Assembly (NCBI GenBank): GCA_002491115.1
Contig: DKVI01000002.1
Coordinates: 1-51,030 of the forward strand
Source: Lachnospiraceae bacterium UBA7182
GTDB taxonomy: Bacteria; Bacillota; Clostridia; Lachnospirales; Lachnospiraceae
Direction: 5' to 3'
DNA length: 51,030 bases
The stretch's first letter is position 1. Each line of letters opens with the position of its first letter. The notes beneath the pieces are model-generated. The model was not told the DNA's origin. It did no database searches and saw nothing but the letters and a program-made list of their open reading frames with translations. The position numbers and the translations under genes are program-made. Shown piece by piece: positions 41,987 to 51,030 of the stretch.

Positions 41987-42248
41987 CCGTGCAGCTGGGG
42001 AAGTGGCGGCGCCCTGTACCTACAATCCGCCATAGTAGGAGTGATATCCTGCCTCGGGCCGGCCGGTCGGAAGCTGCCCTGCATAAGTGGCGTTGATGTT
42101 TGGGTCCTGCGCAACAGGAACCCGTGAACCGTGTCAGGTTGGGAACAAAGCAGCACTAAGCGGGACCTTCTGTGTGCCGCAGGGGTGCCTGGGCTGAGTT
42201 AACTGTGCAGGTAACGTTTCGGTCCATGGCTCAAAGCAGGATGCACGG
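41987..42248 (+). ncRNA. ffs: Signal recognition particle RNA (large form with Alu domain)
   Basis: CCGTGC at 41987 pairs with GCACGG at 42243, closing the molecule at about 262 bases. The 5' part folds as an Alu domain. The helix-8 region has GTCAGGTTGGGAACAAAGCA, then GCACTAAGC and GCAGGGGTGCCTGGGC, the known Ffh-binding loops. It is the RNA scaffold of the signal recognition particle. The exact ends are estimates. Confidence 0.93.
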
Positions 42249-42274
42249 ATTTAAAAATAAAAGATTAAAAGACG

Positions 42275-42312
42275 GCATGAGGCTTATACTATAAAAAGCT
42301 TCATGCTTTTTT
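42275..42312 (+). terminator. Intrinsic terminator after ffs
   Basis: An 11-bp stem (42275-42285 with 42296-42306, one G-U pair), ten-base loop and T6. Confidence 0.85.
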
Positions 42313-42344
42313 ATGATCTGTGCGGCCGGAAAAGCCTCAGGCAC

Positions 42345-42373
42345 TTGTGGAAAATGATGGATTGGTTTATAAT
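42345..42373 (+). promoter_or_regulatory. Sigma-A-like promoter of the phosphofructokinase gene
   Basis: TTGTGG (42345-42350), 17 bases, TATAAT (42368-42373). The -35 is weak. The stretch 42249-42433 otherwise holds only the ffs terminator. Confidence 0.55.
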
Positions 42374-42433
42374 ATTCACGAGTACACAGGCCGCAGGATA
42401 AGCGGACTAAATAAATAAAAAGGAGAAGATGCG

Positions 42434-43510
42434 ATGAAACGTGTTGGTTTTTTGACAAGCGGCGGCGACTGCCAGGCCCTGAACGCGACCATGAGAGGCG
42501 TGGCTAAGAGCCTTTATAACAAACTGGGAAGCGATGTGGAGATCTTTGGGTTTGAAGAAGGTTACAGAGGTCTTATTTATAATCAGTATCGGCATATGAC
42601 AGCCAGAGACTTTGGAGGTATCCTTACCAAAGGCGGCACGATCCTCGGAAGTTCCAGACAGTCTTTTAAAAATATGAGGACTCCTGATGAAAACGGGTTG
42701 GACAAAGTAGCGGCTATGAAGGAAAATTACCGGAAGCTGAATCTGGACTGCCTGGTGATCCTGGGCGGAAACGGAACAGAAAAAAGCGCCAATCTTCTAA
42801 GAGAAGAGGGGCTTAATATCATCCATCTTCCCAAGACCATAGATAATGATATCTGGGGTACGGACATGACGTTCGGTTTTCAGAGCGCGGCGGATATCGC
42901 CACGGACTGTATCGACTGTATTCATACGACAGCGGCTTCCCATGGACGGGTATTTATTGTGGAAGTAATGGGACATAAAGTAGGATGGCTTACTCTTCAT
43001 GCCGGTATCGGCGGCGGCGCTGACATTGTGCTGATCCCCGAGATTCCATATGATATTAATAAAGTATGCGATGCCATCGAAAAACGGACAAAGGCCAAGA
43101 AAGGATTTACAATCCTTGCTGTGGCGGAAGGTGCGATATCCAAAGAGGACGCGGCACTGTCTAAAAAAGAATACAAAGCGAAGATGGCCAATTATCCCTA
43201 TCCGTCCGTATCCTATGAGCTGGCGGAGCTGATCCAGAAAAGGACCGGGGCAGATGTACGGGTGACTGTTCCGGGGCATACACAAAGAGGCGGATCACCG
43301 AAACCTTATGACCGTGTACTTTCCACCCGCTTAGGGGCAAGGGCGGCAAAACTGATCATGGATGACGATTATGGATACATGGTGGCAATCGTAAACGGCG
43401 AGACCTGCAAAGTGCCTTTGGGCGAAGTGGCAGGCAAGCTTAAGATGGTAGATCCGAATTCAGGCATTATTGAAGAGGCTAAACTGGTTGGAATCAGTTT
43501 TGGCGACTGA
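42434..43510 (+). CDS. 6-phosphofructokinase, atypical (Asn in GGDGS motif, PKTIDND type)
   Basis: A 358-residue PFK-family kinase. GFLTSGGDCQALNA is the N-terminal phosphate loop. The usual GGDGS is GGNGT here (N113), and PKTIDND carries K134 as in PPi-dependent or mixed-type enzymes, whereas ATP enzymes have PGTIDND. VEVMGHKVGW and PGHTQRGGSP bind sugar phosphate. It converts fructose 6-phosphate to the bisphosphate; the donor (ATP or PPi) is uncertain. AGGAG lies before ATG 42434. It sits between ffs and dnaX. Confidence 0.92.
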   Translation: MKRVGFLTSGGDCQALNATMRGVAKSLYNKLGSDVEIFGFEEGYRGLIYNQYRHMTARDFGGILTKGGTILGSSRQSFKNMRTPDENGLDKVAAMKENYRKLNLDCLVILGGNGTEKSANLLREEGLNIIHLPKTIDNDIWGTDMTFGFQSAADIATDCIDCIHTTAASHGRVFIVEVMGHKVGWLTLHAGIGGGADIVLIPEIPYDINKVCDAIEKRTKAKKGFTILAVAEGAISKEDAALSKKEYKAKMANYPYPSVSYELAELIQKRTGADVRVTVPGHTQRGGSPKPYDRVLSTRLGARAAKLIMDDDYGYMVAIVNGETCKVPLGEVAGKLKMVDPNSGIIEEAKLVGISFGD

Positions 43511-43526
43511 TCAGGAGTGAAAAGAC

Positions 43527-45083
<1,557 letters not shown>

Positions 45084-45105
45084 AAGAAAAACGGAGGATT
45101 TTGAT

Positions 45106-45450
45106 ATGGCAAAAAGAGGCGGATTTCCGGGGGGCATGCCGGGGAACATGAACAATCTGATGAAGCAGGCCCAGAGGATGCAGCGTCAGATGGAAGAAAG
45201 CCAGAAAGAGCTGGAAAGTAAAGAATTTACAGCCGCAGCCGGGGGCGGCGCCGTGGAAGTGACTGTAACCGGCAAAAAAGAAGTGACAAAAGTAAAGCTT
45301 GACCCGGAGGCAGTGGACCCGGACGATGTGGAAATGCTGGAAGACGTGATTATGGCGGCTGTCAATGAAGCGCTCAGGAAAGCCGACGAAGCCACCGCTG
45401 CCAACATGGCCAAACTGACCGGAGGATTTGGCGGAGGTCTGCCGTTCTGA
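45106..45450 (+). CDS. YbaB/EbfC family nucleoid-associated protein
   Basis: A 114-residue small DNA-binding protein. A Gly/Met-rich start (FPGGMPGNMNNLMKQAQRMQ) and the core VEVTVTGKKEVTKVKLDPEA are typical. The dimer binds DNA like tweezers. GGAGG lies before ATG 45106, 22 bases after dnaX. Its stop overlaps the recR start. Confidence 0.95.
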   Translation: MAKRGGFPGGMPGNMNNLMKQAQRMQRQMEESQKELESKEFTAAAGGGAVEVTVTGKKEVTKVKLDPEAVDPDDVEMLEDVIMAAVNEALRKADEATAANMAKLTGGFGGGLPF

Positions 45451-46046
45451 TGGAATACTACAGCAATCAGATCAGCCAGCTGGTGGAGCAGCTGGCCTCT
45501 TTGCCGGGCATAGGGGTCAAAACGGCCCAGCGTCTGGCATTTTACATTATCGACATGCCCAAAGATCGGGTGGAAAAACTGGCGGATACGATTGTAAAGA
45601 CGAGAAACGTCATCCGCTATTGCAGTCAATGCCTGACGTTGACAGACCAGGAGCTGTGCCCGATCTGCAGTAATCCCAGGAGAAACCAGAAGGTGATCAT
45701 GGTAGTGGAAAACCCCAGAGATATGAGCGCATATGAAAAGACCGGCAAGTACGAAGGCGTCTATCATGTGCTCCATGGGGCCATCTCACCTATGCTGGGA
45801 ATCGGACCAGGAGAGATTCGGCTGAAGGAGCTGATGATCCGTCTGGAAAAGGATGTGGACGAGGTGATCATCGCCACCAATTCCAGCCTGGAGGGCGAGA
45901 CGACTGCCATGTATATCAGTAAACTGATCAAACCGACCGGTATTAAGGTTACCCGGATCGCCAGCGGCGTGCCTGTGGGCGGCGATCTGGAAAACATAGA
46001 CGAAGTGACGCTTCTGCGTGCCCTGGAGGGGCGTGTGGAATTATAA
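45450..46046 (+). CDS. recR: Recombination protein RecR
   Basis: A 198-residue protein. It has a helix-hairpin-helix (LASLPGIGVKTAQRLAFYI), a four-cysteine zinc finger (CSQCLTLTDQELCPIC) and a Toprim domain (VMVVENPRDMSAYE, then VDEVIIATNSSLEGETTAMY). It acts with RecO/RecF in gap repair. The start overlaps the preceding stop. Confidence 0.97.
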   Translation: MEYYSNQISQLVEQLASLPGIGVKTAQRLAFYIIDMPKDRVEKLADTIVKTRNVIRYCSQCLTLTDQELCPICSNPRRNQKVIMVVENPRDMSAYEKTGKYEGVYHVLHGAISPMLGIGPGEIRLKELMIRLEKDVDEVIIATNSSLEGETTAMYISKLIKPTGIKVTRIASGVPVGGDLENIDEVTLLRALEGRVEL

Positions 46047-46061
46047 TAGGAGTAAGTTTAA

Positions 46062-47108
46062 ATGAGTATTACAAAGAAACAATTCGGAGTGACAAAAGAC
46101 GGTAAAAAAGTATTTTTGTATACCATGGCCAATGAAAACGGCATGGAGGCGTCGGTGACAGATTACGGCGCGATCCTGGTAAATCTTCTGGTTCCGGACA
46201 AAGACGGCGCGGTAAAGGACGTGGTGCTGGGATATGATACCCTGGCAGGTTACGAAAAGAACGACTGTTTCTTCGGCGCGACCATCGGCCGCAATGCCAA
46301 CCGGGTGGAAGGCGCCGCTTTTTCGCTTAACGGTACCGCTTATCATCTGGCCGCCAACGAAAACGGGAATAATCTTCATACGGATTTTTACCATGGTTTT
46401 CACAAAGTATTGTGGGACGCCAGGGTTCTGCCGGAAGAAAACGCCGTGCGGTTTTCGTATGTAAGCCCGGACGGTGAGAACGGTTTTCCGGGAAATCTTA
46501 CGATTTCGGTCACATACAGGCTGCTGACTGACAATGGCCTGGAGATATCCTATGACGGAAGCAGCGATAAAAAGACGGTCATTAATGTGACAAATCACAG
46601 CTATTTTAATCTGGGAGGGCATGACGCAGGAAGTATTTGTGACGAAAAAATGACCCTGTTGGCCGACGGTTTTGCCGCTATCCGGCCGGGAGCTATTCCG
46701 ACCGGTGAAGTCTGCCCTGTAGAAGGGACACCCATGGATTTCAGAAAAGCAAAACGTATCGGCGACGAGATTGACGCAGACTGGGAACAGCTTACCCTGG
46801 TTCAGGGATACGACCATAACTGGGCACTGCATACGACGCCGGGGAAAGTGGAGAAAGTCGCGGTCGTAGAAGATGAAAAAGCAGGACGCGTGATGGAAGT
46901 CTGGACGGATCTCCCAGGTGTACAGTTCTATGCGGGCAACTGTATTACGCCTCAGACAGGAAAGAACGGCGTGCACTATGATAAACGCTGCGCCCTCTGT
47001 CTGGAGACGCAGTATTTTCCCAACAGCGTCAATACGCCCGGTTTTGTACAGCCGGTTTTTGAAGCAGGGCAGAAATATCATACGACGACGATTTACAAAT
47101 TCAGATAA
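46062..47108 (+). CDS. galM: Aldose 1-epimerase (galactose mutarotase)
   Basis: A 348-residue beta-sandwich epimerase. GATIGRNANRVEGA, NHSYFNLGGH (His) and YDHNW, then a C-terminal LETQYFPNSVNTPGF with the catalytic Glu are all present. It interconverts alpha and beta anomers of galactose and related sugars. AGGAG lies before ATG 46062. It converges on the ytf importer genes, which may supply its substrate. Confidence 0.95.
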   Translation: MSITKKQFGVTKDGKKVFLYTMANENGMEASVTDYGAILVNLLVPDKDGAVKDVVLGYDTLAGYEKNDCFFGATIGRNANRVEGAAFSLNGTAYHLAANENGNNLHTDFYHGFHKVLWDARVLPEENAVRFSYVSPDGENGFPGNLTISVTYRLLTDNGLEISYDGSSDKKTVINVTNHSYFNLGGHDAGSICDEKMTLLADGFAAIRPGAIPTGEVCPVEGTPMDFRKAKRIGDEIDADWEQLTLVQGYDHNWALHTTPGKVEKVAVVEDEKAGRVMEVWTDLPGVQFYAGNCITPQTGKNGVHYDKRCALCLETQYFPNSVNTPGFVQPVFEAGQKYHTTTIYKFR

Positions 47109-47121
47109 AAGCATCCTACAT

Positions 47122-47149
47122 AAAAAGAGAGGCGCCGCCTCTCTTTTTT
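47122..47149. terminator. Bidirectional terminator between galM and yjfF
   Basis: A-run, 8-bp stem (47126-47133 with 47137-47144) with a three-base loop, T-run. It works for both convergent genes. Confidence 0.88.
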
Positions 47150-47171
47150 GTATGGTATGTATAAGTAAAAA

Positions 47172-48185
47172 TTATTTCTTCTTTTTCAGCATGGCAAGTA
47201 CCGACTGAAGCACGATGAAGAAACAAAGCAAGGCTGCGATTGTGATGCGGGTCCACCAGGAAGAAAGGGTTCCCTGGAAGGTAATAAATGCTTCGATGGT
47301 AGCTTTAATCAGTACGCCAAAGAGCGTTCCGATTACGTTGCCCACACCGCCTGTCAGAAGCGTTCCGCCGATGACTGCAGAAGCGATGGCATCCATCTCG
47401 AATCCTTTCGCCTGTTCCACGAAGCCGCCCAGCGTGTTCAGACAGAACAAAACGCTTCCGATGCCGCATAAAAACCCGTCCAGGACATAGGCTTTCAGTT
47501 TTACCTTGCGTACATCCAGGCCCATCATCAGCGCCGACTGTTCATTTCCGCCCACGGCGTAGATGCTGCGTCCGAATTTGGTGTATTTCAGCATGATAAA
47601 GGCCACTACAAGAAGGATCAACGCGATTACCACCGTAGGATAGATATACGGATAGATCATGGCTCCTTTCCGGTTTACATAGCCGCCGAAAGGCAGATAG
47701 ATCTTGATCTTTGCCCATGCCATAAAGGTTTCGTTGGTAATACTGATCATATCTTTGGAGATGATGGCAGTCATACCTCTTGCGAAGAACATTCCGGCCA
47801 GCGTGACGATAAAGGGCTGGATATCCATATAGGCGACTAAAAATCCCTGCACCAGGCCGAAGATAATGCCGGTGACAAGTACGATCAGTACGGACGGGAC
47901 AGCGCCCATGCCGCCTCTTTCCATCATCCAGGCCAGCATCATACAGCCCATGGCCACAAAAGAACCGACGCTGATATCAATGCCTCCGGTGATCATAACC
48001 ACCGTCATGCCGATGCTGATGACGATCAGTCCGGCGTTGGAGATGAAAAGATTCAAAAAATTCTGTGTCTTTGAGAAGCCCTGGGCGCTGAAAAGAATGC
48101 ATCCCACAATATACATGACAAAGAACAACACGATTGTGATCAGCAGAAGAAAACTGGTCTGATTTAATCTGCGTTTATTTTTCAT
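47172..48185 (-). CDS. yjfF: Galactofuranose-type ABC permease YjfF
   Basis: A 337-residue membrane protein of the ribose-type (BPD_transp_2) permease family. About ten hydrophobic helices; MVMITGGIDISVGSFVAMGC and VIGGTLLTGGVGNVIGTLFG are family marks. It ends in basic KKKK. The start at 48185 directly touches the ytfT stop. It pairs with YtfT in the importer. Substrate by analogy with E. coli YtfQRT-YjfF. Confidence 0.88.
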   Translation of the reverse strand: MKNKRRLNQTSFLLLITIVLFFVMYIVGCILFSAQGFSKTQNFLNLFISNAGLIVISIGMTVVMITGGIDISVGSFVAMGCMMLAWMMERGGMGAVPSVLIVLVTGIIFGLVQGFLVAYMDIQPFIVTLAGMFFARGMTAIISKDMISITNETFMAWAKIKIYLPFGGYVNRKGAMIYPYIYPTVVIALILLVVAFIMLKYTKFGRSIYAVGGNEQSALMMGLDVRKVKLKAYVLDGFLCGIGSVLFCLNTLGGFVEQAKGFEMDAIASAVIGGTLLTGGVGNVIGTLFGVLIKATIEAFITFQGTLSSWWTRITIAALLCFFIVLQSVLAMLKKKK

Positions 48186-49241
48186 TTAAGCCGCCCCCTT
48201 TTCTGCCGTATTGCTTTCTTTTTTCTGCACCAGCGATTTTCTCCATCTTGCAAATCCGGAAGACTGAAGCGTGACAATAATAACGACGACGATGGCTTTG
48301 TACACCGGAATCTGATCGGAAGAAACATGCATCGCGTAAAGTGTGGTAGTTAAGGCCTGGATCGTATATGCACCGATCACGGAACCGGCTATGGAGAATT
48401 TGCCGCCGCCTAAAGAGTTGCCTCCGATGGCTACCGCAAGGATGGCATCCAGCTCCATGTTAAGACCGATATTATTGGCATCCGCCGAGTAGATACGGCT
48501 GGAAGCGATGAGGCCTGAAAGTCCGGAACAGATACCGCAGTACGCATAGGTCAGAAAAATGATCAGAACTGCCTTAATACCGGTCAGGCTGGAAGCTTTT
48601 TTGTTAATACCTACCGCTTGTATATACATGCCGAGCGCTGTCTTTTTCAGAAGAAGCGCCGTTAAGATGACTACGATGATCGATACAATAAACGGCGCGG
48701 GTACAGGAAACCCCGGGAAAGAAGATCCCAGTATCTTATAACTGTCTACACGGACGTAAGTAATCTGACCGTCTGTAATCAACTGCGCAATCCCGCGTCC
48801 TGCCGTGAACATGATCAGAGTGGCGACCATGGGCTGGATTTCCAGTTTCGCTACCAGAAGGCCGTTAAAGCATCCGATCAGTGCGCCTACAACCAGTGCC
48901 GCGATAAATCCAAGGATGAGAGGGCTTGCGTAACCGGTGGCTGCACGTTCTCCGCCGGTCAGTACATTACAGCAGACAGCGGCGCTGACGGCCATAATCG
49001 CCCCCACAGAAATATCGGTTCCTGCGGAAGCGGACACTACCAGAGTCATGCCGACGGCGAGGATTACAAGTTCTGACGCACGGTTGATGATATCGATCAG
49101 GAAACCATACAAAACGCCGTCTCTGATTTCGATGGAGAAAAAGTCCGGCCTGGTAAAAAGATTTACTAACAGCACCAGGACGAGGCAGAAGATCGGCAGA
49201 AATAACCGTTGTGACGTTATATTTTTCAGACTTTTATTCAT
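48186..49241 (-). CDS. ytfT: Galactofuranose-type ABC permease YtfT
   Basis: A 351-residue membrane protein of the same family as YjfF but distinct. VGMTLVVSASAGTDISVGAI, with the family GTDISVGA, and AVAIGGNSLGGGKFSIAGSV are seen. About ten helices. The start at 49241 lies one base after the ytfR stop with AGGAGGACAGT across the junction. It forms the other half of the channel. Confidence 0.88.
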   Translation of the reverse strand: MNKSLKNITSQRLFLPIFCLVLVLLVNLFTRPDFFSIEIRDGVLYGFLIDIINRASELVILAVGMTLVVSASAGTDISVGAIMAVSAAVCCNVLTGGERAATGYASPLILGFIAALVVGALIGCFNGLLVAKLEIQPMVATLIMFTAGRGIAQLITDGQITYVRVDSYKILGSSFPGFPVPAPFIVSIIVVILTALLLKKTALGMYIQAVGINKKASSLTGIKAVLIIFLTYAYCGICSGLSGLIASSRIYSADANNIGLNMELDAILAVAIGGNSLGGGKFSIAGSVIGAYTIQALTTTLYAMHVSSDQIPVYKAIVVVIIVTLQSSGFARWRKSLVQKKESNTAEKGAA

Positions 49242-49242
49242 G

Positions 49243-50760
49243 TTACTGTCCTCCTGCTATGGTTGACATGATGGTGGTCTGGTTCATTTCTTCTCCGCTT
49301 AATTCCCCTACTTTGGAAGTGTCGCGCATAACAATCATGCGGTCGCAGGTTCTTAACATCTCTTCGATTTCGGAGGAAATGAATACGACGGCCATCCCTT
49401 CTTTTGCCAGTTTGACTACAAGTTTCTGGATCTCTGTCTTGGTTCCTACGTCGATTCCCCGGGTAGGTTCGTCGAGGATCAGGAAATCAGGGTTGGTTAA
49501 AAGCCATCTTCCGATGATAACTTTCTGCTGGTTGCCGCCGGACAATGACTTGATGGGAGTCTCCCGGCTGGCTGTTTTGATCTGAAGTGTTTCAATATAT
49601 TTATCCGTGAACTCTTCCTGCTGTTTTTTGCTGAGCAGATGGAAAAGCCCGCGTTTTGCCTGCAATGCTATGATCAGATTCTCTCTGACGGAGAGGTCTG
49701 CGATGATTCCCTCGTTCTTTCGGTCTTCCGGAAGATAGGCCATTCCTTCATACATGGAATGAATCGGATGTTTGGCCGATAATTTTTTGCCGTTTACAAA
49801 AAGTTCTCCCTCGTCTGGTTTTTCGGCTCCGTAGATCACGCGGACGGTCTCTGAACGTCCGGAACCCAAAAGCCCTGTAAATCCCACGACTTCTCCTTTG
49901 TGAATGACAAGGTCGAAAGGCTTGATATATCCTTTCTTTCCCAGTCCCACCGCTTTGATAACGATATCTTCTTCGCTGTAATGTTTTTCGGATGCACCGT
50001 CCTGTTTGATGGCGGCAAGGTCGTCAAAATCTTTTCCCATCATTTTGGCTACAAGCTGTACTCTGGGAAGTTCCTGTGTGGTAAACTGGCCGACTAACTG
50101 TCCGTTTCTTAAGACGGTGATCTTGTCGCAGACCGCGTATACCTGCTCTAAAAAGTGGGTGACAAAGATAATGCCTACGCCCTCGGACTGGAGCCTTCGC
50201 ATCAAAGTAAACAGTTTTTCCACTTCACTGTCATCCAGGGAAGAAGTCGGTTCGTCCAGAATCAATACTTTTGCGGACATATCCACGGCTCTTGCGATGG
50301 CGATCATCTGCTGGATCGCGATGGAATAGTTGTCAATGGTCTGGGTTACGTCTGCATGGATGTCCAGATCCTGAAGCAGTTCCCCGGCTCTTTTATTCAT
50401 GGTCTTCCAGTCAATCATGCCGCCTTTTCTTGGCTCTCTGCCAATGAACAGATTTTCCGCCACGGAAAGATTCGGGCAGAGGTTGACTTCCTGATATACG
50501 GTGCTGATGCCGTGTTTTTGAGCTTCCTGGGGGTTACGGTTGATGATCGGATGGTCACAGCCCTCGATCATGATCTCCCCTGTCTCAAATTCCTCAACGC
50601 CTGTCAGGACCTTGATCAGAGTGGATTTGCCTGCACCGTTTTCTCCCATCAGTGCATGGATCTCGCCTTTTTTCAGGGTGAAATCCACATCCTGCAAAGC
50701 TTTTACACCCGGGAATGTTTTGTAGATGTGTCTCATTTCGAGAACAGAATCCTTTTCCAT
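49243..50760 (-). CDS. ytfR: Galactofuranose-type ABC ATPase YtfR (two cassettes)
   Basis: The ATG at 50760 was chosen because AGGAGG precedes it and MEKDSVLEMRHIYKTFPGVK begins the domain; the frame is open to 50859. The product is 505 residues with two ATPase cassettes. The first has GENGAGKST and a Walker B ILDEP. The second has a degenerate Walker A (GLLGSGRSET) and LSGGNQQK, as is normal in RbsA/MglA-type proteins. It energises import through YtfT/YjfF. Confidence 0.93.
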   Translation of the reverse strand: MEKDSVLEMRHIYKTFPGVKALQDVDFTLKKGEIHALMGENGAGKSTLIKVLTGVEEFETGEIMIEGCDHPIINRNPQEAQKHGISTVYQEVNLCPNLSVAENLFIGREPRKGGMIDWKTMNKRAGELLQDLDIHADVTQTIDNYSIAIQQMIAIARAVDMSAKVLILDEPTSSLDDSEVEKLFTLMRRLQSEGVGIIFVTHFLEQVYAVCDKITVLRNGQLVGQFTTQELPRVQLVAKMMGKDFDDLAAIKQDGASEKHYSEEDIVIKAVGLGKKGYIKPFDLVIHKGEVVGFTGLLGSGRSETVRVIYGAEKPDEGELFVNGKKLSAKHPIHSMYEGMAYLPEDRKNEGIIADLSVRENLIIALQAKRGLFHLLSKKQQEEFTDKYIETLQIKTASRETPIKSLSGGNQQKVIIGRWLLTNPDFLILDEPTRGIDVGTKTEIQKLVVKLAKEGMAVVFISSEIEEMLRTCDRMIVMRDTSKVGELSGEEMNQTTIMSTIAGGQ

Positions 50761-50800
50761 GAAAGCCGTGCCTCCTTTTTGTTCCTTGCTTTGCCGCAGA

Positions 50801-50845
50801 AAAAAGAGGTACAGAGAGGAGTATTTAGGCCTCCAGCTCTGCACC
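50801..50845 (-). terminator. Terminator-like hairpin between ytfQ and ytfR
   Basis: On the minus strand GGTGCAGAG...GGAG pairs with CTCC...CTCTGTACC (stems 50837-50845/50808-50816 and 50831-50834/50818-50821), followed by TCTTTTTTC. It probably lowers ytfR expression relative to the binding protein. Confidence 0.7.
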
Positions 50846-50904
50846 CCCTGATTCGTCAATCCATGGTTAAACTTTGAGTTGATTCTTCATTATAATGGCA
50901 TAAA

Positions 50905-51030
50905 TCAGTATGCTCTTTCAGCCAGGATAGACTCAAGATCCATGCTGGTATCGAAATATGCTTCATCTACATACTGGATCTTATCTACGCTCTCACCTGC
51001 TTCCAGCTTCTGGATGATCTCAGCTACACG
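50905..51030 (-). CDS. ytfQ: Sugar-binding protein, C-terminal end (YtfQ-like), cut by the window edge
   Basis: The last 41 residues of a protein running off the window end; it terminates LESILAERAY. It precedes ytfR on the same strand, where a periplasmic-type sugar-binding protein is expected, and a hairpin separates it from ytfR. The visible stretch (EIIQKLEAGESVDKIQYVD) fits the closing part of such a protein, but identity rests on position. Confidence 0.65.
   Translation of the reverse strand, partial: RVAEIIQKLEAGESVDKIQYVDEAYFDTSMDLESILAERAY

Noticed and set aside
46041..47114. 357-codon open frame on the minus strand opposite galM
   Set aside because: It mirrors the whole galM gene, which has all epimerase motifs and a good ribosome site. 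The antisense product has no recognisable features.
49243..50760. Defective second ATPase site in YtfR as a loss of function
   Set aside because: The degenerate second Walker A is normal in RbsA/MglA/YtfR-type tandem ATPases.

Overview
The window reads as chromosome of a spore-forming Clostridia, most likely a gut Lachnospiraceae. The reasons are spmB and bofA (sporulation), a large SRP RNA with an Alu domain, dnaX-yaaK-recR, several Lachnospiraceae-type small or DUF proteins (DUF2508, a DUF6128-like protein, DUF5702, DUF885), many AGGAGG-type ribosome binding sites, GTG/TTG starts and dense coding. No tRNA or rRNA gene, insertion sequence, phage gene or CRISPR array was seen.

Layout. 0-9 kb: a J-domain/TPR protein, spmB behind a sigma-E-like promoter, metG, a DUF885 putative metallopeptidase whose 3' end runs antisense into a marR gene, then marR, a NERD-domain gene and a small protein on the minus strand. 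9.3-15.2 kb: one 1947-residue secreted papain-like protease with many surface-adhesion-type modules. 15.2-27.9 kb: a polyol (probably erythritol/threitol) utilisation locus. It holds an RpiB/DerI-like isomerase, an FGGY kinase, two EltD-like zinc dehydrogenases, a DUF624 membrane protein, an ABC importer (lipoprotein, two permeases, two different ATPases) and the split kinase DhaK/DhaL. 28-30 kb: KtrB/KtrA potassium uptake. 30.1-30.7 kb: DUF2508 and bofA, divergent. 30.9-39.2 kb: a compact Gram-positive Tad/Flp pilus operon (tadZ, tadA/cpaF, tadB, tadC, flp, a DUF5702 protein, two TadE-like pseudopilins, a prepilin peptidase and an FHA protein). 39.2-47.1 kb: housekeeping genes tatD, rsmA, a DUF6128-like gene, tRNA deaminase tadA, ffs SRP RNA, a phosphofructokinase, dnaX-yaaK-recR and galM. 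47.1-51.0 kb, minus strand: a galactofuranose-type ABC importer (ytfQ tail, ytfR, ytfT, yjfF).

How it works together. In the central locus a lipoprotein/permease/dual-ATPase importer would bring in a small polyol. EltD-like enzymes would oxidise it to a ketose (erythrulose). DhaKL (or the FGGY kinase) would phosphorylate the ketose, and the RpiB-like isomerase would yield an aldose phosphate such as D-erythrose 4-phosphate for the pentose phosphate pathway. Good sigma-A promoters, inverted repeats and terminators can be placed by eye around these genes. No regulator gene for the locus lies in the window. The Tad operon starts from its own promoter, followed at once by a perfect 16-bp palindrome with a CcpA/LacI-like core. 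galM converging on the ytf genes suggests a galactose/galactofuranose module.

Everything here comes from reading the sequence. Family names rest on recognised motifs and remembered family sequences, not on database searches.
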